NCBI RefSeq assembly: GCF_037154015.1
Contig: NZ_JBANRL010000001.1
Coordinates: 1-64,000, forward strand
DNA from: Altererythrobacter aquiaggeris
GTDB taxonomy: Bacteria; Pseudomonadota; Alphaproteobacteria; Sphingomonadales; Sphingomonadaceae
Direction of reading: 5' to 3'
DNA length: 64,000 nt
The translations under genes were made by a program, and so were the position numbers. Below the pieces are notes generated by a model. That model ran no database searches and was not told where the DNA came from. It saw only the letters and a program-made list of their open reading frames with translations. Below, in pieces: positions 8,823-17,444 of this stretch (within the stretch, counting starts at the first letter, position 1; every line of letters begins with the position of its first letter).

Positions 8823-9434
8823 TTATTGCGGAGCGTCTTCACCCGAGGCTTGGGCGGCGATATCTCCGCCCACGGGGACCTCTGCAACTGGGGCAGGTTC
8901 TCCGGAAACCTGTTCGCCCGGCAGATTGCCCGTCCGTTCGCGTTCCAGACGTTCCATATACTGGCGTTCGAGCGATTCGACCCGGCGCTGCGTTTCTTCA
9001 GCATCTTCATCGATTGCAGACAGCCGTTCCTGCCGCGCATCCTCGATCAACTGACCAAAGCGGATATTGGGTGCGTTGGCTTTTTCGCCATATGCCGCAT
9101 TGATCAGTTGCTGGGTGCAGCCGGTCTCGCCGCCGGATCCCACCGGACTACAGGACAGAATTCCAAATGCGCCGACCATTTCCATCGATTCGACCCGCCG
9201 CGTCCAGGGTTCGTTTGACGGATCATCGCTTTGACGCAAATTTTCCGGGATCCGGTATTGGTCGCTCAACCTGACGCAGACGGTGATAATCTCGTCAGTG
9301 GAGGACGGACATTCCTGATCATCATAAATTACCAGCTGGTTGACTGCATAATCACGGTCCTGCGCAGCGGCCACTTGTCCGGGGGCGAACAAGGCTCCGG
9401 TTGCCAGAATGGCTGCAGCTAACGATCGGGACAT
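8823..9434 (-). CDS. secreted protein of unknown function
   Basis: 203 residues from the ATG at 9434, which has AAAGG 7 nt upstream. The signal peptide is clear (LAAAILATGALFAPGQVAAA, cleavage near residue 26). The mature part has a Cys-containing N-terminal half (CPSSTDEIITVCVRLSDQYR) and further Cys pairs (SCSPVG, TGCTQQ), suggesting disulfides. A charged helical stretch (RRVESLERQYMERLERE) and an acidic, Pro/Ala-rich tail follow. It resembles uncharacterised sphingomonad periplasmic proteins. It lies 41 bp upstream of wecB but nothing in it suggests sugar metabolism. Confidence 0.7.
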   Translation of the reverse strand: MSRSLAAAILATGALFAPGQVAAAQDRDYAVNQLVIYDDQECPSSTDEIITVCVRLSDQYRIPENLRQSDDPSNEPWTRRVESMEMVGAFGILSCSPVGSGGETGCTQQLINAAYGEKANAPNIRFGQLIEDARQERLSAIDEDAEETQRRVESLERQYMERLERERTGNLPGEQVSGEPAPVAEVPVGGDIAAQASGEDAPQ

Positions 9435-9537
9435 GGTCAAACCTTTCATACGATTAATCCGGCATCAAGCGCCAGACGCGCTGAATATGCAATGAAGCGA
9501 ATGATCGCGCCAGCCGGTTCCCCGGCCACCGAAATTA

Positions 9538-10077
9538 CTAAATCCGTTCGGAAACCTTGATCGCGATCCGGCAACCCAGGCGGATTGCGCCTGATAAAAG
9601 CGGGTACCCCGGGGTCTCCTCTGCGCCTGCAGCGATGGCGGCCGCATGGTGTTCCCGCTCATCTTCGCGAAATTCCGCGATCATGGCGGCAAGTTCCGGG
9701 TCGTCCCCGCTCGCGGAAAGTTCTTCGAGCTGATCGGAATAGTGCTTATCGATCTCCGTTTCGACCGCTGCGGTGCACGCCATTGCCGCCTTCGGCCCCA
9801 GCATAGCGGTCGCGGCGCCCAGGGCATAACCTGCCACCGACCAGACAGGCTGCAGCGCGGTGGGCCGCACTCCGCGCCGTGCCATCAGCGCATCGAATTT
9901 TTCGCGATGGACAGCCTCTTGTGCTGCCATACCTTCGATTTCCTGTGAATGCGCGCCGCGCGTTCCCATAACCGCCAATTGCCCGGCATAAATCCGGGTC
10001 GCGCCAAATTCACCTGCCTGATCGACGCGGATCATACGGTGGATGTCAGGTTTGCCTGCGGGCGTGCGTTGAGTCAT
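9538..10077 (-). CDS. coq7: demethoxyubiquinone hydroxylase (Coq7/CAT5)
   Basis: 179 residues. The di-iron ligand pattern is visible: E in DQAGEFGA, ExxH in AQEAVHREK, E in AAVETEIDKHY and ExxH in EDEREHH. The family hydroxylates demethoxyubiquinol in the penultimate step of ubiquinone synthesis, on the inner face of the membrane. The start is fixed by an ATGA overlap with the stop of the DsbB-like gene upstream, so the pair is co-translated. An open frame continues further upstream but lies within that gene. Confidence 0.93.
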   Translation of the reverse strand: MTQRTPAGKPDIHRMIRVDQAGEFGATRIYAGQLAVMGTRGAHSQEIEGMAAQEAVHREKFDALMARRGVRPTALQPVWSVAGYALGAATAMLGPKAAMACTAAVETEIDKHYSDQLEELSASGDDPELAAMIAEFREDEREHHAAAIAAGAEETPGYPLLSGAIRLGCRIAIKVSERI

Positions 10078-10547
10078 TTGCGGTTTCCAAGCAGTATGAA
10101 TATTACGGTCGCGGACAGGGTCGAAATCAGGAAATTCCAACCTGCCAGTGAAACGCCCCACAAGGCCCATGGTGCCCGGTCGCAGCGCACGAGCGGCGCA
10201 TTGATGATCGCTTCGAGGGCATCCCCGCCCTGCGGCACTGACGAAGCGCAGCCGGTAATGCCTTGCCACCAGCCATATTCGACCCCGGCGTGAAAACCGC
10301 CAATCAGGCCCGATACCGATATCGCAGTCGCAGCAAGCGCAAGCCACATCCGCTTCGGCGCCGCCAGCAGGCCGGCAATTGCAAAACCCAGACCGGCGAA
10401 GTGCGGCCACCGCTGCCACCAGCACATTTCGCAGGGGAACAGGCCAAAACCATATTGCGACAAATACGCCCCCGCCAGCAGCAATGCAGGCACGCCAACA
10501 GCAATCCGCTGCGCGGCTTTGATCGCTGATCCGTCAGTCGGCGGCAC
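10074..10547 (-). CDS. DsbB-like disulfide bond formation membrane protein
   Basis: 157 residues with four hydrophobic segments. The first Cys pair is in FPCEMCWWQRWPH, the CxxC that passes electrons to quinone in DsbB. A second, more widely spaced pair lies in the C-terminal half (ITGCASSV and VRCDRAPWALWGVSLAGWN). The start is GTG at 10547. DsbB-family proteins re-oxidise periplasmic thiol oxidases and hand electrons to ubiquinone, which fits its translational coupling to coq7. No DsbA gene is nearby. Confidence 0.88.
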   Translation of the reverse strand: MPPTDGSAIKAAQRIAVGVPALLLAGAYLSQYGFGLFPCEMCWWQRWPHFAGLGFAIAGLLAAPKRMWLALAATAISVSGLIGGFHAGVEYGWWQGITGCASSVPQGGDALEAIINAPLVRCDRAPWALWGVSLAGWNFLISTLSATVIFILLGNRK

Positions 10548-10562
10548 TATCGCAGCGCTTTG

Positions 10563-11900
10563 TCAGTTGCGCGCCGCAACCGCGTTTCCGCCGGTGCGGC
10601 GCAGGGTTTGCAGCGCATAATGCAACTGGAAATCCTCGATGCCCTGTTCCTTCAGTTCTTCCGAGGTTTGCGTAAAGCGCGGATCAATCGCCTTGTCGCG
10701 TTCCAGGTCTTCGTCCTTGATCCCGAGTTCATTAACCAGATGCCCGCGCAGATCGCTTTCGCGCATGGCATATTTGGCTCGTTTCGCCGCATCGGGATCC
10801 GACAGCTGCGGAACGCGGATATCAGGGTTGATGCCGCCTTCCTGCACCGACCGGCCAGCAGGCGTATAATAGCGCGCGGTGGTCAGCTTAAGCGCGCTGT
10901 CCCGGGTGAGTGGCAACAGGGTCTGGACACTGCCCTTGCCAAAGCTGCGTTCGCCCATAATCACGGCACGGTGCTGGTCCTGCAATGCGCCGGCTACAAT
11001 CTCGGAAGCGGAAGCCGATCCGGCGTCGATCAAGACAACCAGCGGGATCCCCGAAGCAATATCCCCGCGGAACATCGATTCCGCTTCGTAATACAGGTTT
11101 TCGCTTTTCGATCGGCCGCGCTGCGATACGATCCGCCCCTTATCGAGAAACAGGTCGGAAAGCGCCACGGCCTCGTCGAGCGAGCCGCCAGGATTTCGGC
11201 GCAAATCAAGCACCAGCCCGTTCATACGGCCGGTCGCATCGCGCTTCAGCGTGTTCCATGCTTCATAAACATCGCGGCCGACGTCGCGCGAAAATTCATT
11301 GACTGTGATGACGCCGATATTTCCTGTCGCAAGTTCATGCGTCACCGGTTCCAGTTCGATCACGCCGCGCGTCACCGACACGTCGAAAGGTTCATCGCGG
11401 CCCGGCCGGAAGATGGTCAGCCGGATGCTTGTACCCGCTTCACCGCGCATTTGCTTGACCGCATCATCCAGTGTGCCGCCATAAATCAGCTTGCCATCGA
11501 GATGGGTAATAAAGTCCCCGGCCTTGATTCCGGCCTGTTCGGCAGGGCTGCCGCGGAACGGCGAAATAATTTTTACCGCACCCTCATCATGGATTACCGA
11601 AAGCCCGAGCCCGGAATAATTTCCGTCGATCATGGTTTCCATGCGCTCCAGAGTGGCGCCATCTAGATATGATGAATGCGGATCGAGCGAGGCGAGCATC
11701 CCGTCAATGGCACCGCGAATCAGCTTTTCATCATCGACCGGCTCGACATAACTCGCCTTGATCCGCTGATAAGTCGCGAAAAGTTTTGCAAATTCGGGAC
11801 CCGCCCGCCCATCAACCTGGGCAAACCCGGCAGTGGTGGCGGGGATGAGCGCGACTGCGGTCACCAATGCGGCGGAGCGGATAATTCCAGCAAACTTCAT
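10563..11900 (-). CDS. ctpA: S41 family carboxy-terminal processing peptidase
   Basis: 445 residues with an N-terminal signal peptide. A PDZ domain is at about 90-170 (SPAEQAGIKAGDFITHLDGK). The S41 catalytic domain has the Ser in GSASASEIVAGAL (about 305) and the Lys in GERSFGKGSVQTL (about 330), the Ser-Lys dyad of C-terminal processing proteases. The family trims or degrades envelope proteins and often works with M23 peptidases in cell-wall turnover; an EnvC-like gene lies about 1.2 kb away. The C-terminal 70 residues are charged and specific to the alphaproteobacterial branch. It ends 15 bp before the DsbB-like gene, probably in one transcript with it. Confidence 0.93.
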   Translation of the reverse strand: MKFAGIIRSAALVTAVALIPATTAGFAQVDGRAGPEFAKLFATYQRIKASYVEPVDDEKLIRGAIDGMLASLDPHSSYLDGATLERMETMIDGNYSGLGLSVIHDEGAVKIISPFRGSPAEQAGIKAGDFITHLDGKLIYGGTLDDAVKQMRGEAGTSIRLTIFRPGRDEPFDVSVTRGVIELEPVTHELATGNIGVITVNEFSRDVGRDVYEAWNTLKRDATGRMNGLVLDLRRNPGGSLDEAVALSDLFLDKGRIVSQRGRSKSENLYYEAESMFRGDIASGIPLVVLIDAGSASASEIVAGALQDQHRAVIMGERSFGKGSVQTLLPLTRDSALKLTTARYYTPAGRSVQEGGINPDIRVPQLSDPDAAKRAKYAMRESDLRGHLVNELGIKDEDLERDKAIDPRFTQTSEELKEQGIEDFQLHYALQTLRRTGGNAVAARN

Positions 11901-12085
11901 GGAGTGGGCCTTTCGTTACGTTACTATCTATCGTTCATTCCTGCTGAACGCCAGATGAGGATTTCCCCCGCGTATTAATGCGGGACAGACATTCCGCGCA
12001 GGGAATATCGCGTGGGCGTAGCTGGCATGGTCATCATTTGGCGCTAATGCAGGAACACGACCCGCAGCAGCAACAGGACCGACCC

Positions 12086-13084
12086 ATGCGCGTACTCATC
12101 ACCGGAACGGCCGGATTTATAGGCGCTGCTCTTGCCCGGACGTTGATTGCGCGCGGCGATGAAGTGATCGGGATCGATAATCTCAACGATTATTATCAGG
12201 TCTCTCTGAAGCAGGACCGGCTGGCACAGTTGCGCCAGGAAGGCGGGACGCAGTTCGCATTTCATCAATGCGATTTTTCGGACATGGCAATGCTGGAAGA
12301 AACGCTGGCGGGTGAAAGTTTCGACCGGATCGCGCATCTCGGGGCGCAGGCCGGGGTCCGCTACTCCATCGAGAACCCGCATGCCTATGTTTCAGCCAAT
12401 CTGGCTGGACACCTCAATATGCTCGAGATCGCGCGCCGCCGCGAAACCTCGCACATGGTTTATGCCAGTTCTTCCTCCGTTTACGGGGGAAACACCAAAC
12501 TACCTTTCTCCGTCGATGATCAGGTCGATCACCCGCTATCGTTATATGCAGCGACGAAAAAAGCCGATGAGCTGATGAGCGAGACTTACGCCCATCTCTA
12601 TCGCATCCCGTTGACCGGGTTGCGCTTTTTCACTGTCTATGGACCGTGGGGCCGGCCCGACATGATGATGTGGATTTTCACCCGCAAGATACTGGCGGGC
12701 GAAACCATACCGGTTTTCAATCACGGCGATATGTACCGCGACTTTACCTATGTGGATGACATCGTTTCGGGCGTTGTTGCATGTCTCGATAAACCGCCGC
12801 CCGATGATGGTGCGGCCAAGGCAGGCGGCAGTGTGAAGCCGCACGCAATTTACAATATCGGCAACAACCGCTCGGAAAATCTGATGAAGGTTATCGGGCT
12901 GCTGGAAGACGCCTGCGGCACGAAGGCGCGGATGGAAATGCTGCCGATGCAGCCGGGCGACGTACAGAAAACCTATGCCGATATCGATGCGATCCGGTCC
13001 GATCTGGGATACAACCCGGCGACCCCGATAGAAGTCGGAGTGCCCGCTTTTGTCCGCTGGTACAGGAACTATCATGGTATTTAA
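12086..13084 (+). CDS. NAD-dependent epimerase, UDP-glucuronate 4-epimerase-like
   Basis: 332 residues starting at the ATG at 12086 (AGGA 8-9 nt upstream); the upstream in-frame extension is Gln/His-rich and non-homologous. It is an extended short-chain dehydrogenase. NAD binding is GTAGFIGA at about 7-14, the active-site Ser/Thr region is YASSSSVYGG and the catalytic pair is YAATKK. RFFTVYGPWGRPDMMMW followed by FNHGDMYRDFTYVDD is typical of the UDP-glucuronate/galacturonate 4-epimerases. It probably supplies a uronic-acid nucleotide sugar for the polysaccharide made by the locus at the left end, although about 3 kb of other genes separate them. Confidence 0.88.
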   Translation: MRVLITGTAGFIGAALARTLIARGDEVIGIDNLNDYYQVSLKQDRLAQLRQEGGTQFAFHQCDFSDMAMLEETLAGESFDRIAHLGAQAGVRYSIENPHAYVSANLAGHLNMLEIARRRETSHMVYASSSSVYGGNTKLPFSVDDQVDHPLSLYAATKKADELMSETYAHLYRIPLTGLRFFTVYGPWGRPDMMMWIFTRKILAGETIPVFNHGDMYRDFTYVDDIVSGVVACLDKPPPDDGAAKAGGSVKPHAIYNIGNNRSENLMKVIGLLEDACGTKARMEMLPMQPGDVQKTYADIDAIRSDLGYNPATPIEVGVPAFVRWYRNYHGI

Positions 13085-13100
13085 GTGCCTGTAAAACCGG

Positions 13101-14339
13101 TTAGCTGACAAATTCAGCCGGGTTGACCGGAATCCCGTCTCGCCTCAATTCCAGCAGAACTTCGGGCCGCCCGGGCTTGGCAACGCCCAAAGGGGCCCCT
13201 GCAACCAGCTGTTCTCCTACCCCCACATCGGTGCGGGCAAGGCCGGTCACCAGACTGATCCAGTTGCCCGCGTGTTCGATAATCACGATCCGGCCATATC
13301 CGCGGTAAATTCCGGCAAAGGCCACCCTTCCCGCGGCGGGTGACACGACCTGCGCACCGCCAGCCGGAGCAAGCGTGATGCCCTTTGCCTTCACTCCTGC
13401 CACCGTCGGGGAACCGAACCCCGAAATTGTCCGCCCTGCTACGGGCATCAGATAGGGTGATGGTGCCCCGATACGGGATGTGGCAACCGGTGATGGCTGG
13501 GGCGCCGCGGCGATTGCTGCTGCGCCCTGGGAAGGGCGCAAAACCGGCCCGTCCAAAAGTGCAAGTTCGTCACGCAGTTTACCCGCCTCGTCCAATGTGC
13601 CCACCAGATTGTCCAGATCGCGCGCTTCTTCGGCCAGAGCGAGTGCCCTTTCCGCCTCCCGATCGGCGCTACCGCTGGCTCTGCGCGATGCCAGACGCTG
13701 GCTTGTCTCAAGCCCGGCAAGGTCGATCTTGCGTTCGCTCAACCGGGTTTCGCTATCACGCAAAGCGGTCACGGCCTGGCGGGTCTCCCGTTCCAGCTGG
13801 CGCGCCCGGTCAATCTCGCCGCGCAACGCAGCGGTGCGATGCGCAACTTGCGGGACCGTGCTGGACAGCATGGCGCGCAGATACACAATGTCCCGGACAG
13901 ATCCCGGACGCAGAGCAGAAAGCGCAAGCGGCCGGCGGGATAATTTCTGAAGCGCACCGGTCAGCCGGACCAGCGGCTGCTGGCGCTTTGCAAGGCGGGC
14001 CCTGAGAGCGGTTTGCTGGCCGTCAATCAAGGCTATGCGCGCTTCTGCCATGGCGATACCGGCTTCTGCCTGCTGAACCCGCGCAGCAAGGGCGGCGGCT
14101 TCGCGTGCGGTCTTTTCCGCAGCCTGGCTGGCGTTGTCGGCTTCGGCTTCCAGCCGGTCTGCGCGCAACCGGGCGGCGGTCGATTGTGCCTGTGCCCGCT
14201 GCAAATCCGCGCGCGTTTCCGCCGCATTTCCGAAAACGACAGGACGCTGGGCCGACGCGCTATATTGCAGAGCGCCAAATGCGGTAGCGGCAAGTACGGG
14301 TATTATTGTCCAGTATATGCGTTGGCGGTTTGACCTCAT
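13101..14339 (-). CDS. EnvC-like murein hydrolase activator (degenerate LytM/M23)
   Basis: 412 residues. The ATG at 14339 has GGA about 7 nt upstream; 14345 is an alternative. There is an N-terminal signal/anchor, then coiled coil over about 35-260 rich in Ala/Arg/Glu/Gln, then a C-terminal LytM fold. The zinc ligands are gone: the usual HxGxD position reads KAKGITLAP, the HLHFE position reads EVLLELRRDG, and only the IEHAG site keeps a His. EnvC is likewise a catalytically dead LytM that activates amidases at the division septum. The gene lies 10 bp after rlmH in the nadD-rsfS-rlmH cluster, a common alphaproteobacterial arrangement. Confidence 0.87.
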   Translation of the reverse strand: MRSNRQRIYWTIIPVLAATAFGALQYSASAQRPVVFGNAAETRADLQRAQAQSTAARLRADRLEAEADNASQAAEKTAREAAALAARVQQAEAGIAMAEARIALIDGQQTALRARLAKRQQPLVRLTGALQKLSRRPLALSALRPGSVRDIVYLRAMLSSTVPQVAHRTAALRGEIDRARQLERETRQAVTALRDSETRLSERKIDLAGLETSQRLASRRASGSADREAERALALAEEARDLDNLVGTLDEAGKLRDELALLDGPVLRPSQGAAAIAAAPQPSPVATSRIGAPSPYLMPVAGRTISGFGSPTVAGVKAKGITLAPAGGAQVVSPAAGRVAFAGIYRGYGRIVIIEHAGNWISLVTGLARTDVGVGEQLVAGAPLGVAKPGRPEVLLELRRDGIPVNPAEFVS

Positions 14340-14349
14340 GACCATTCCG

Positions 14350-14769
14350 TCATGCCCGATGATAGGGATGTCCGGCAAGGATTGCTGTCGCGCGGTACAG
14401 TTGTTCCATTACCATTGCCCGCGCCAGAAGGTGGGGCCAGGTCGCCTTGCCGAATGCAAGCAGCAAATCTGCCGATGCGCGTTCTTCGCGCGTGTGTCCG
14501 TCAGCGGCGCCCAGCACAAAGCGCGCTTCGCGCACGCCATCATCACGCCACGCACCAAGTATCCGGGCAAATTCTGCCGAATCCATATCTTTACCGCGTT
14601 CATCAAGTAATACGGTTTTGGCAGGGGTTAGCGGGTCAGCGACCTTGCCTCCCGTTTCGGGCAATTCGGTCAGTTTGAGCGGCCACGTAATGCGCTTCTC
14701 GTAGCGGCGCGAAAGTTCCGCCTCGGGAGAGCGGGCGATTTTCCCGCGCGCCACAACGTGTAGCAGCAT
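14350..14769 (-). CDS. rlmH: 23S rRNA pseudouridine-1915 N3-methyltransferase
   Basis: 139 residues, slightly shorter than the E. coli protein (155). It is a SPOUT-class methyltransferase: the knot region shows FVLGAADGHT (about 83-92), and LPHLLARAMVMEQLYRA-like sequence follows (here WPHLLARAMVMEQLYRA), ending in HPYHRA. It methylates the pseudouridine at position 1915 of helix 69 on the assembled 70S ribosome. It sits 6 bp downstream of rsfS, the standard rsfS-rlmH pairing. Confidence 0.95.
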   Translation of the reverse strand: MLLHVVARGKIARSPEAELSRRYEKRITWPLKLTELPETGGKVADPLTPAKTVLLDERGKDMDSAEFARILGAWRDDGVREARFVLGAADGHTREERASADLLLAFGKATWPHLLARAMVMEQLYRATAILAGHPYHRA

Positions 14770-14775
14770 GGTAGA

Positions 14776-15222
14776 TCAGACCCCTTCGTTACGGCCCTTT
14801 TTCCAATCTTCGCTGTCGTCACCAATCGCCCACATGCGTTCAAGATTGTAGAAACTGCGAACTTCGGGCCGGAACAGGTGCAAAACCACATCGCCCGCGT
14901 CGAGCAAGACCCAGTCAGCCGCCGGTAGCCCTTCCAGACGGACGGGACCAAAGCCGGCCTTTTTGACTGTTTCAGCCATCTTCTGCGCGATGGAGGCAAC
15001 CTGCCGCGTGGAACGGCCCGATGCGATCACCATATAATCGGCAATGCTGGACTTACCCTCGAGAGGGATCGAGACCACCTCCTGCGCCTGATCATCATCC
15101 AGTTGTTTGAGGATCATCGCGTGAAGTGCTTCCGGATCGCGCTTGGCAGAGAGGTTGGCCCCTCCGGCGGCGCGGCCTGCTACTGAAGCATCGGCTGGGG
15201 ATGTATGTGACGCCTGTGTCAT
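14776..15222 (-). CDS. rsfS: ribosome silencing factor
   Basis: 148 residues: a variable N-terminal 35 residues followed by the RsfS/Iojap domain. Landmarks are KSSIADYMVIASGRSTRQV (about 60-78), GLPAADWVLLDAGDVVLHLF and FYNLERMW near the end. The protein binds uL14 and blocks subunit joining under starvation. The gene lies between nadD and rlmH, a conserved cluster. Confidence 0.95.
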   Translation of the reverse strand: MTQASHTSPADASVAGRAAGGANLSAKRDPEALHAMILKQLDDDQAQEVVSIPLEGKSSIADYMVIASGRSTRQVASIAQKMAETVKKAGFGPVRLEGLPAADWVLLDAGDVVLHLFRPEVRSFYNLERMWAIGDDSEDWKKGRNEGV

Positions 15223-15278
15223 CGGCGGTGGTTAGCTCCTGAAAATTATGCTGCAACGCACGTGGACCATCCGGCTGA

Positions 15279-15932
15279 TCATGCCGAAAGATCCGTCTGC
15301 GTATATGGAATGAGATTGCGCGTGATTTGGTCCCTGGGCACGGCACCACCGAAGCGGCTTGCCCAGTCCGGGTCTGCGCGGCGGATGGCCGTGGCAGAAC
15401 GGGAATCGGGATCGAAACGTAATTGGACCAGTGTCGGTGCGCTCCATCGCTGCGCTGCGGAAAAGCTGGCAGCGGGAACACGGTAGCGCCCTAGCCAGGC
15501 CATCGCGGGGCTCGCGGTAGCCTGGCTATCATAGCCGGGCCTTGCGATCACCGCAATCGGCATGGTGCGGGCAATTTCGCGCCAGCGTTTCCAGCGGTGG
15601 AACTGGGCTAGATTATCGGCGCCCATCAACCAGACAAAGTCGCGCTTTGCAAACCGGCGATTGAGGGCGGAAAGCGTATCGACAGTATATGTAGAACCAA
15701 GCTCCCGTTCGATCGCGGTTACTTTGATCGGAGCGCGGCCGGTCATTTTCTGCGCCGCTTTCACGCGTGCGGCCAGCGGAGCCATTCCCCGCTTCGGTTT
15801 AAGCGGATTACCGGGGGAAACCAGCCACCACACTTCGTCCAGACCAAGTGCCTGTAGCGCAAAAAGACTGACCCGGCGATGCCCGCCATGGGCCGGATTG
15901 AAGCTGCCTCCCAAAAGACCGGTGCGGATCAT
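15279..15932 (-). CDS. nadD: nicotinate-nucleotide adenylyltransferase
   Basis: 217 residues. The nucleotidyltransferase signature GGSFNPAHGGHRR lies at about residues 8-20. WLMGADNLAQFHRWKRW matches the NadD substrate-binding region, and the C-terminal ISSTxIR-type motif appears as SATAIRRADP. It converts nicotinate mononucleotide to deamido-NAD. It is 7 bp downstream of proA and 56 bp upstream of rsfS on the same strand, so proA-nadD-rsfS-rlmH-envC-like probably form one operon. Confidence 0.94.
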   Translation of the reverse strand: MIRTGLLGGSFNPAHGGHRRVSLFALQALGLDEVWWLVSPGNPLKPKRGMAPLAARVKAAQKMTGRAPIKVTAIERELGSTYTVDTLSALNRRFAKRDFVWLMGADNLAQFHRWKRWREIARTMPIAVIARPGYDSQATASPAMAWLGRYRVPAASFSAAQRWSAPTLVQLRFDPDSRSATAIRRADPDWASRFGGAVPRDQITRNLIPYTQTDLSA

Positions 15933-15939
15933 AAAGCGG

Positions 15940-17214
15940 TCAGGCGCGAGTTTGGCCAGAGCCGCGCACGAGCCATTTATATGTCGTCAAACCTTCAAGC
16001 GCCACGGGCCCTCGGGCGTGCAGTCTGCCAGTGGCAATTCCGATTTCCGCACCGAGTCCGAACTCCCCGCCATCGGCAAACTGGCTGGACGCATTGACCA
16101 TAACGATTGCCGAATCGACTTCGGAAAGGAAGCGATTCGCAGCTGCGTCATCAGCGGTGATGATCGCATCTGTGTGGGCAGAGGAATGCGCGGCTATGTG
16201 GTCCAACGCAGCCTCAATACCGTCAACTACCCGGACCGACAGCCGGGCGGCGAGATATTCGGTGTCCCAGTCAGCATGATCGGCGGCGGATATTCTGCGA
16301 TCGAGCGCCTGCGCCCGCGCATCGCCGACAATCGTGCACCCCTGTTCGATCAGGCTTTCAATAATCGCCTCCGATGCAGGAAAGGAGGTATCGAGCAGCA
16401 GCGTCTCCATCGCTCCGCAAACGCCGGTTCGCCGCATTTTCGCATTGATGACAACATCACGCGCCATCGAAGGATCGGCCGCCGAATGGACATACGTGTG
16501 ACAAATTCCGTCCAGATGCGCCAACACCGGCACGCGCGCATCTGCTTGAACGCGCGCGACAAGGCCTTTGCCCCCGCGCGGCACGATCAGATCAATCAGA
16601 CCGGCGGCCCGCAACATCGCGCCCACCGCTGCACGGTCCTGGGTCGGCAGAATTTGCACTGCTGCCGCTGGCAGGCCTTGTGAAACCAGCCCTTGCTGCA
16701 TCGCCGCATGAATGGCGTGGTTGGAATGCACCGCCTCGCTGCCGCCGCGCAGCAAAACTGCATTACCCGCGCGCACACATAAGGCAGCGGCATCCGCAGT
16801 TACATTCGGCCGGCTTTCGTAAATAATCCCGAGCAGACCGATGGGCACACGCACGCGGCTAAGCAACAGCCCGTTGGGACGTGTAGAATGGTCGATTACC
16901 TGGCCGACCGGATCGGGTAACCCCGCAACCGCGTCAACCGCATCGGCAATCGCGCGCAAGCGGTTTTCATCAAGCGCGAGACGGTCCAACATCGCTGCGG
17001 AAACACCGGCGTGCCTGGCGGAATCGAGATCTTTTTCGTTCGCTGCAAGAATATCGCTGCTTGCCTCGCGTAACGCCGATGCTGCGGCGCCGAGCGCAGC
17101 CGCTTTTTCCGCGTCGCTCGCCGCGGCGAGAGCACGCTGCGCGCTCCGGCCAGCCCGGGCGAGACCGTGGACCAGTTCAACCGCATTTCCCGCAATTTGC
17201 GTTTGATCGTCCAT
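15940..17214 (-). CDS. proA: gamma-glutamyl phosphate reductase
   Basis: 424 residues, full length for the family. It has the aldehyde-dehydrogenase fold with ESRPNVTADAAALCVRAGNA in the NADP-binding part and the catalytic Cys in KMRRTGVCGAMETLL (about 258). The C-terminus has FADGGEFGLGAEIGIATGR followed by LHARGPVALEGLTTYKW. It reduces glutamyl-5-phosphate in proline synthesis. proB is not in the window. It is first in the nadD-containing operon and divergent from the M23 gene at 17445. Confidence 0.96.
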   Translation of the reverse strand: MDDQTQIAGNAVELVHGLARAGRSAQRALAAASDAEKAAALGAAASALREASSDILAANEKDLDSARHAGVSAAMLDRLALDENRLRAIADAVDAVAGLPDPVGQVIDHSTRPNGLLLSRVRVPIGLLGIIYESRPNVTADAAALCVRAGNAVLLRGGSEAVHSNHAIHAAMQQGLVSQGLPAAAVQILPTQDRAAVGAMLRAAGLIDLIVPRGGKGLVARVQADARVPVLAHLDGICHTYVHSAADPSMARDVVINAKMRRTGVCGAMETLLLDTSFPASEAIIESLIEQGCTIVGDARAQALDRRISAADHADWDTEYLAARLSVRVVDGIEAALDHIAAHSSAHTDAIITADDAAANRFLSEVDSAIVMVNASSQFADGGEFGLGAEIGIATGRLHARGPVALEGLTTYKWLVRGSGQTRA

Positions 17215-17341
17215 AAATGATGCCTAGCAGCACACCTCATGGCTGTCAGGTGGTGAAATTTGGCATCGCGCAACACGTCTGGCACCGATTTGTTCCTGCC
17301 AGAGCAACAAAATAATCGAATGAAACAACGTTTCACCCCGC

Positions 17342-17380
17342 GACTCTTTCGACTCGGCGAGTCTTGGCACGGTTGGATTC
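17342..17380. promoter_or_regulatory. cluster of four GANTC (CcrM-type) sites
   Basis: Sites are GACTC 17342-17346, GACTC 17351-17355, GAGTC 17359-17363 and GATTC 17376-17380. The second and third form an inverted repeat, GACTC-ggc-GAGTC. They lie 65-103 bp upstream of the TTG start of the M23 peptidase gene, in a 230-bp divergent promoter region with proA. In alphaproteobacteria GANTC is methylated by CcrM and read by GcrA, which times cell-cycle genes. Use of these sites here is inferred. Confidence 0.45.
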
Positions 17381-17444
17381 GACCAGCCCCGAAACGCCTG
17401 TTAGCGATCCGGCCAACCCGTAAACGGACCTTGGGGGTCTCGAT

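Noticed and set aside
10560-11666. Plus-strand open frame of 368 codons
   Set aside because: Antisense to ctpA, which has the PDZ domain and Ser-Lys dyad.
15562-16683. Long plus-strand open frame of 373 codons
   Set aside because: It lies antisense to nadD and proA, both full length with catalytic motifs; its Arg/His-rich sequence is the shadow of GC-rich codons.
17364-17390. tRNA-like T-arm sequence (ggttggattcgacc)
   Set aside because: No acceptor stem, anticodon arm or D arm can be built around it.
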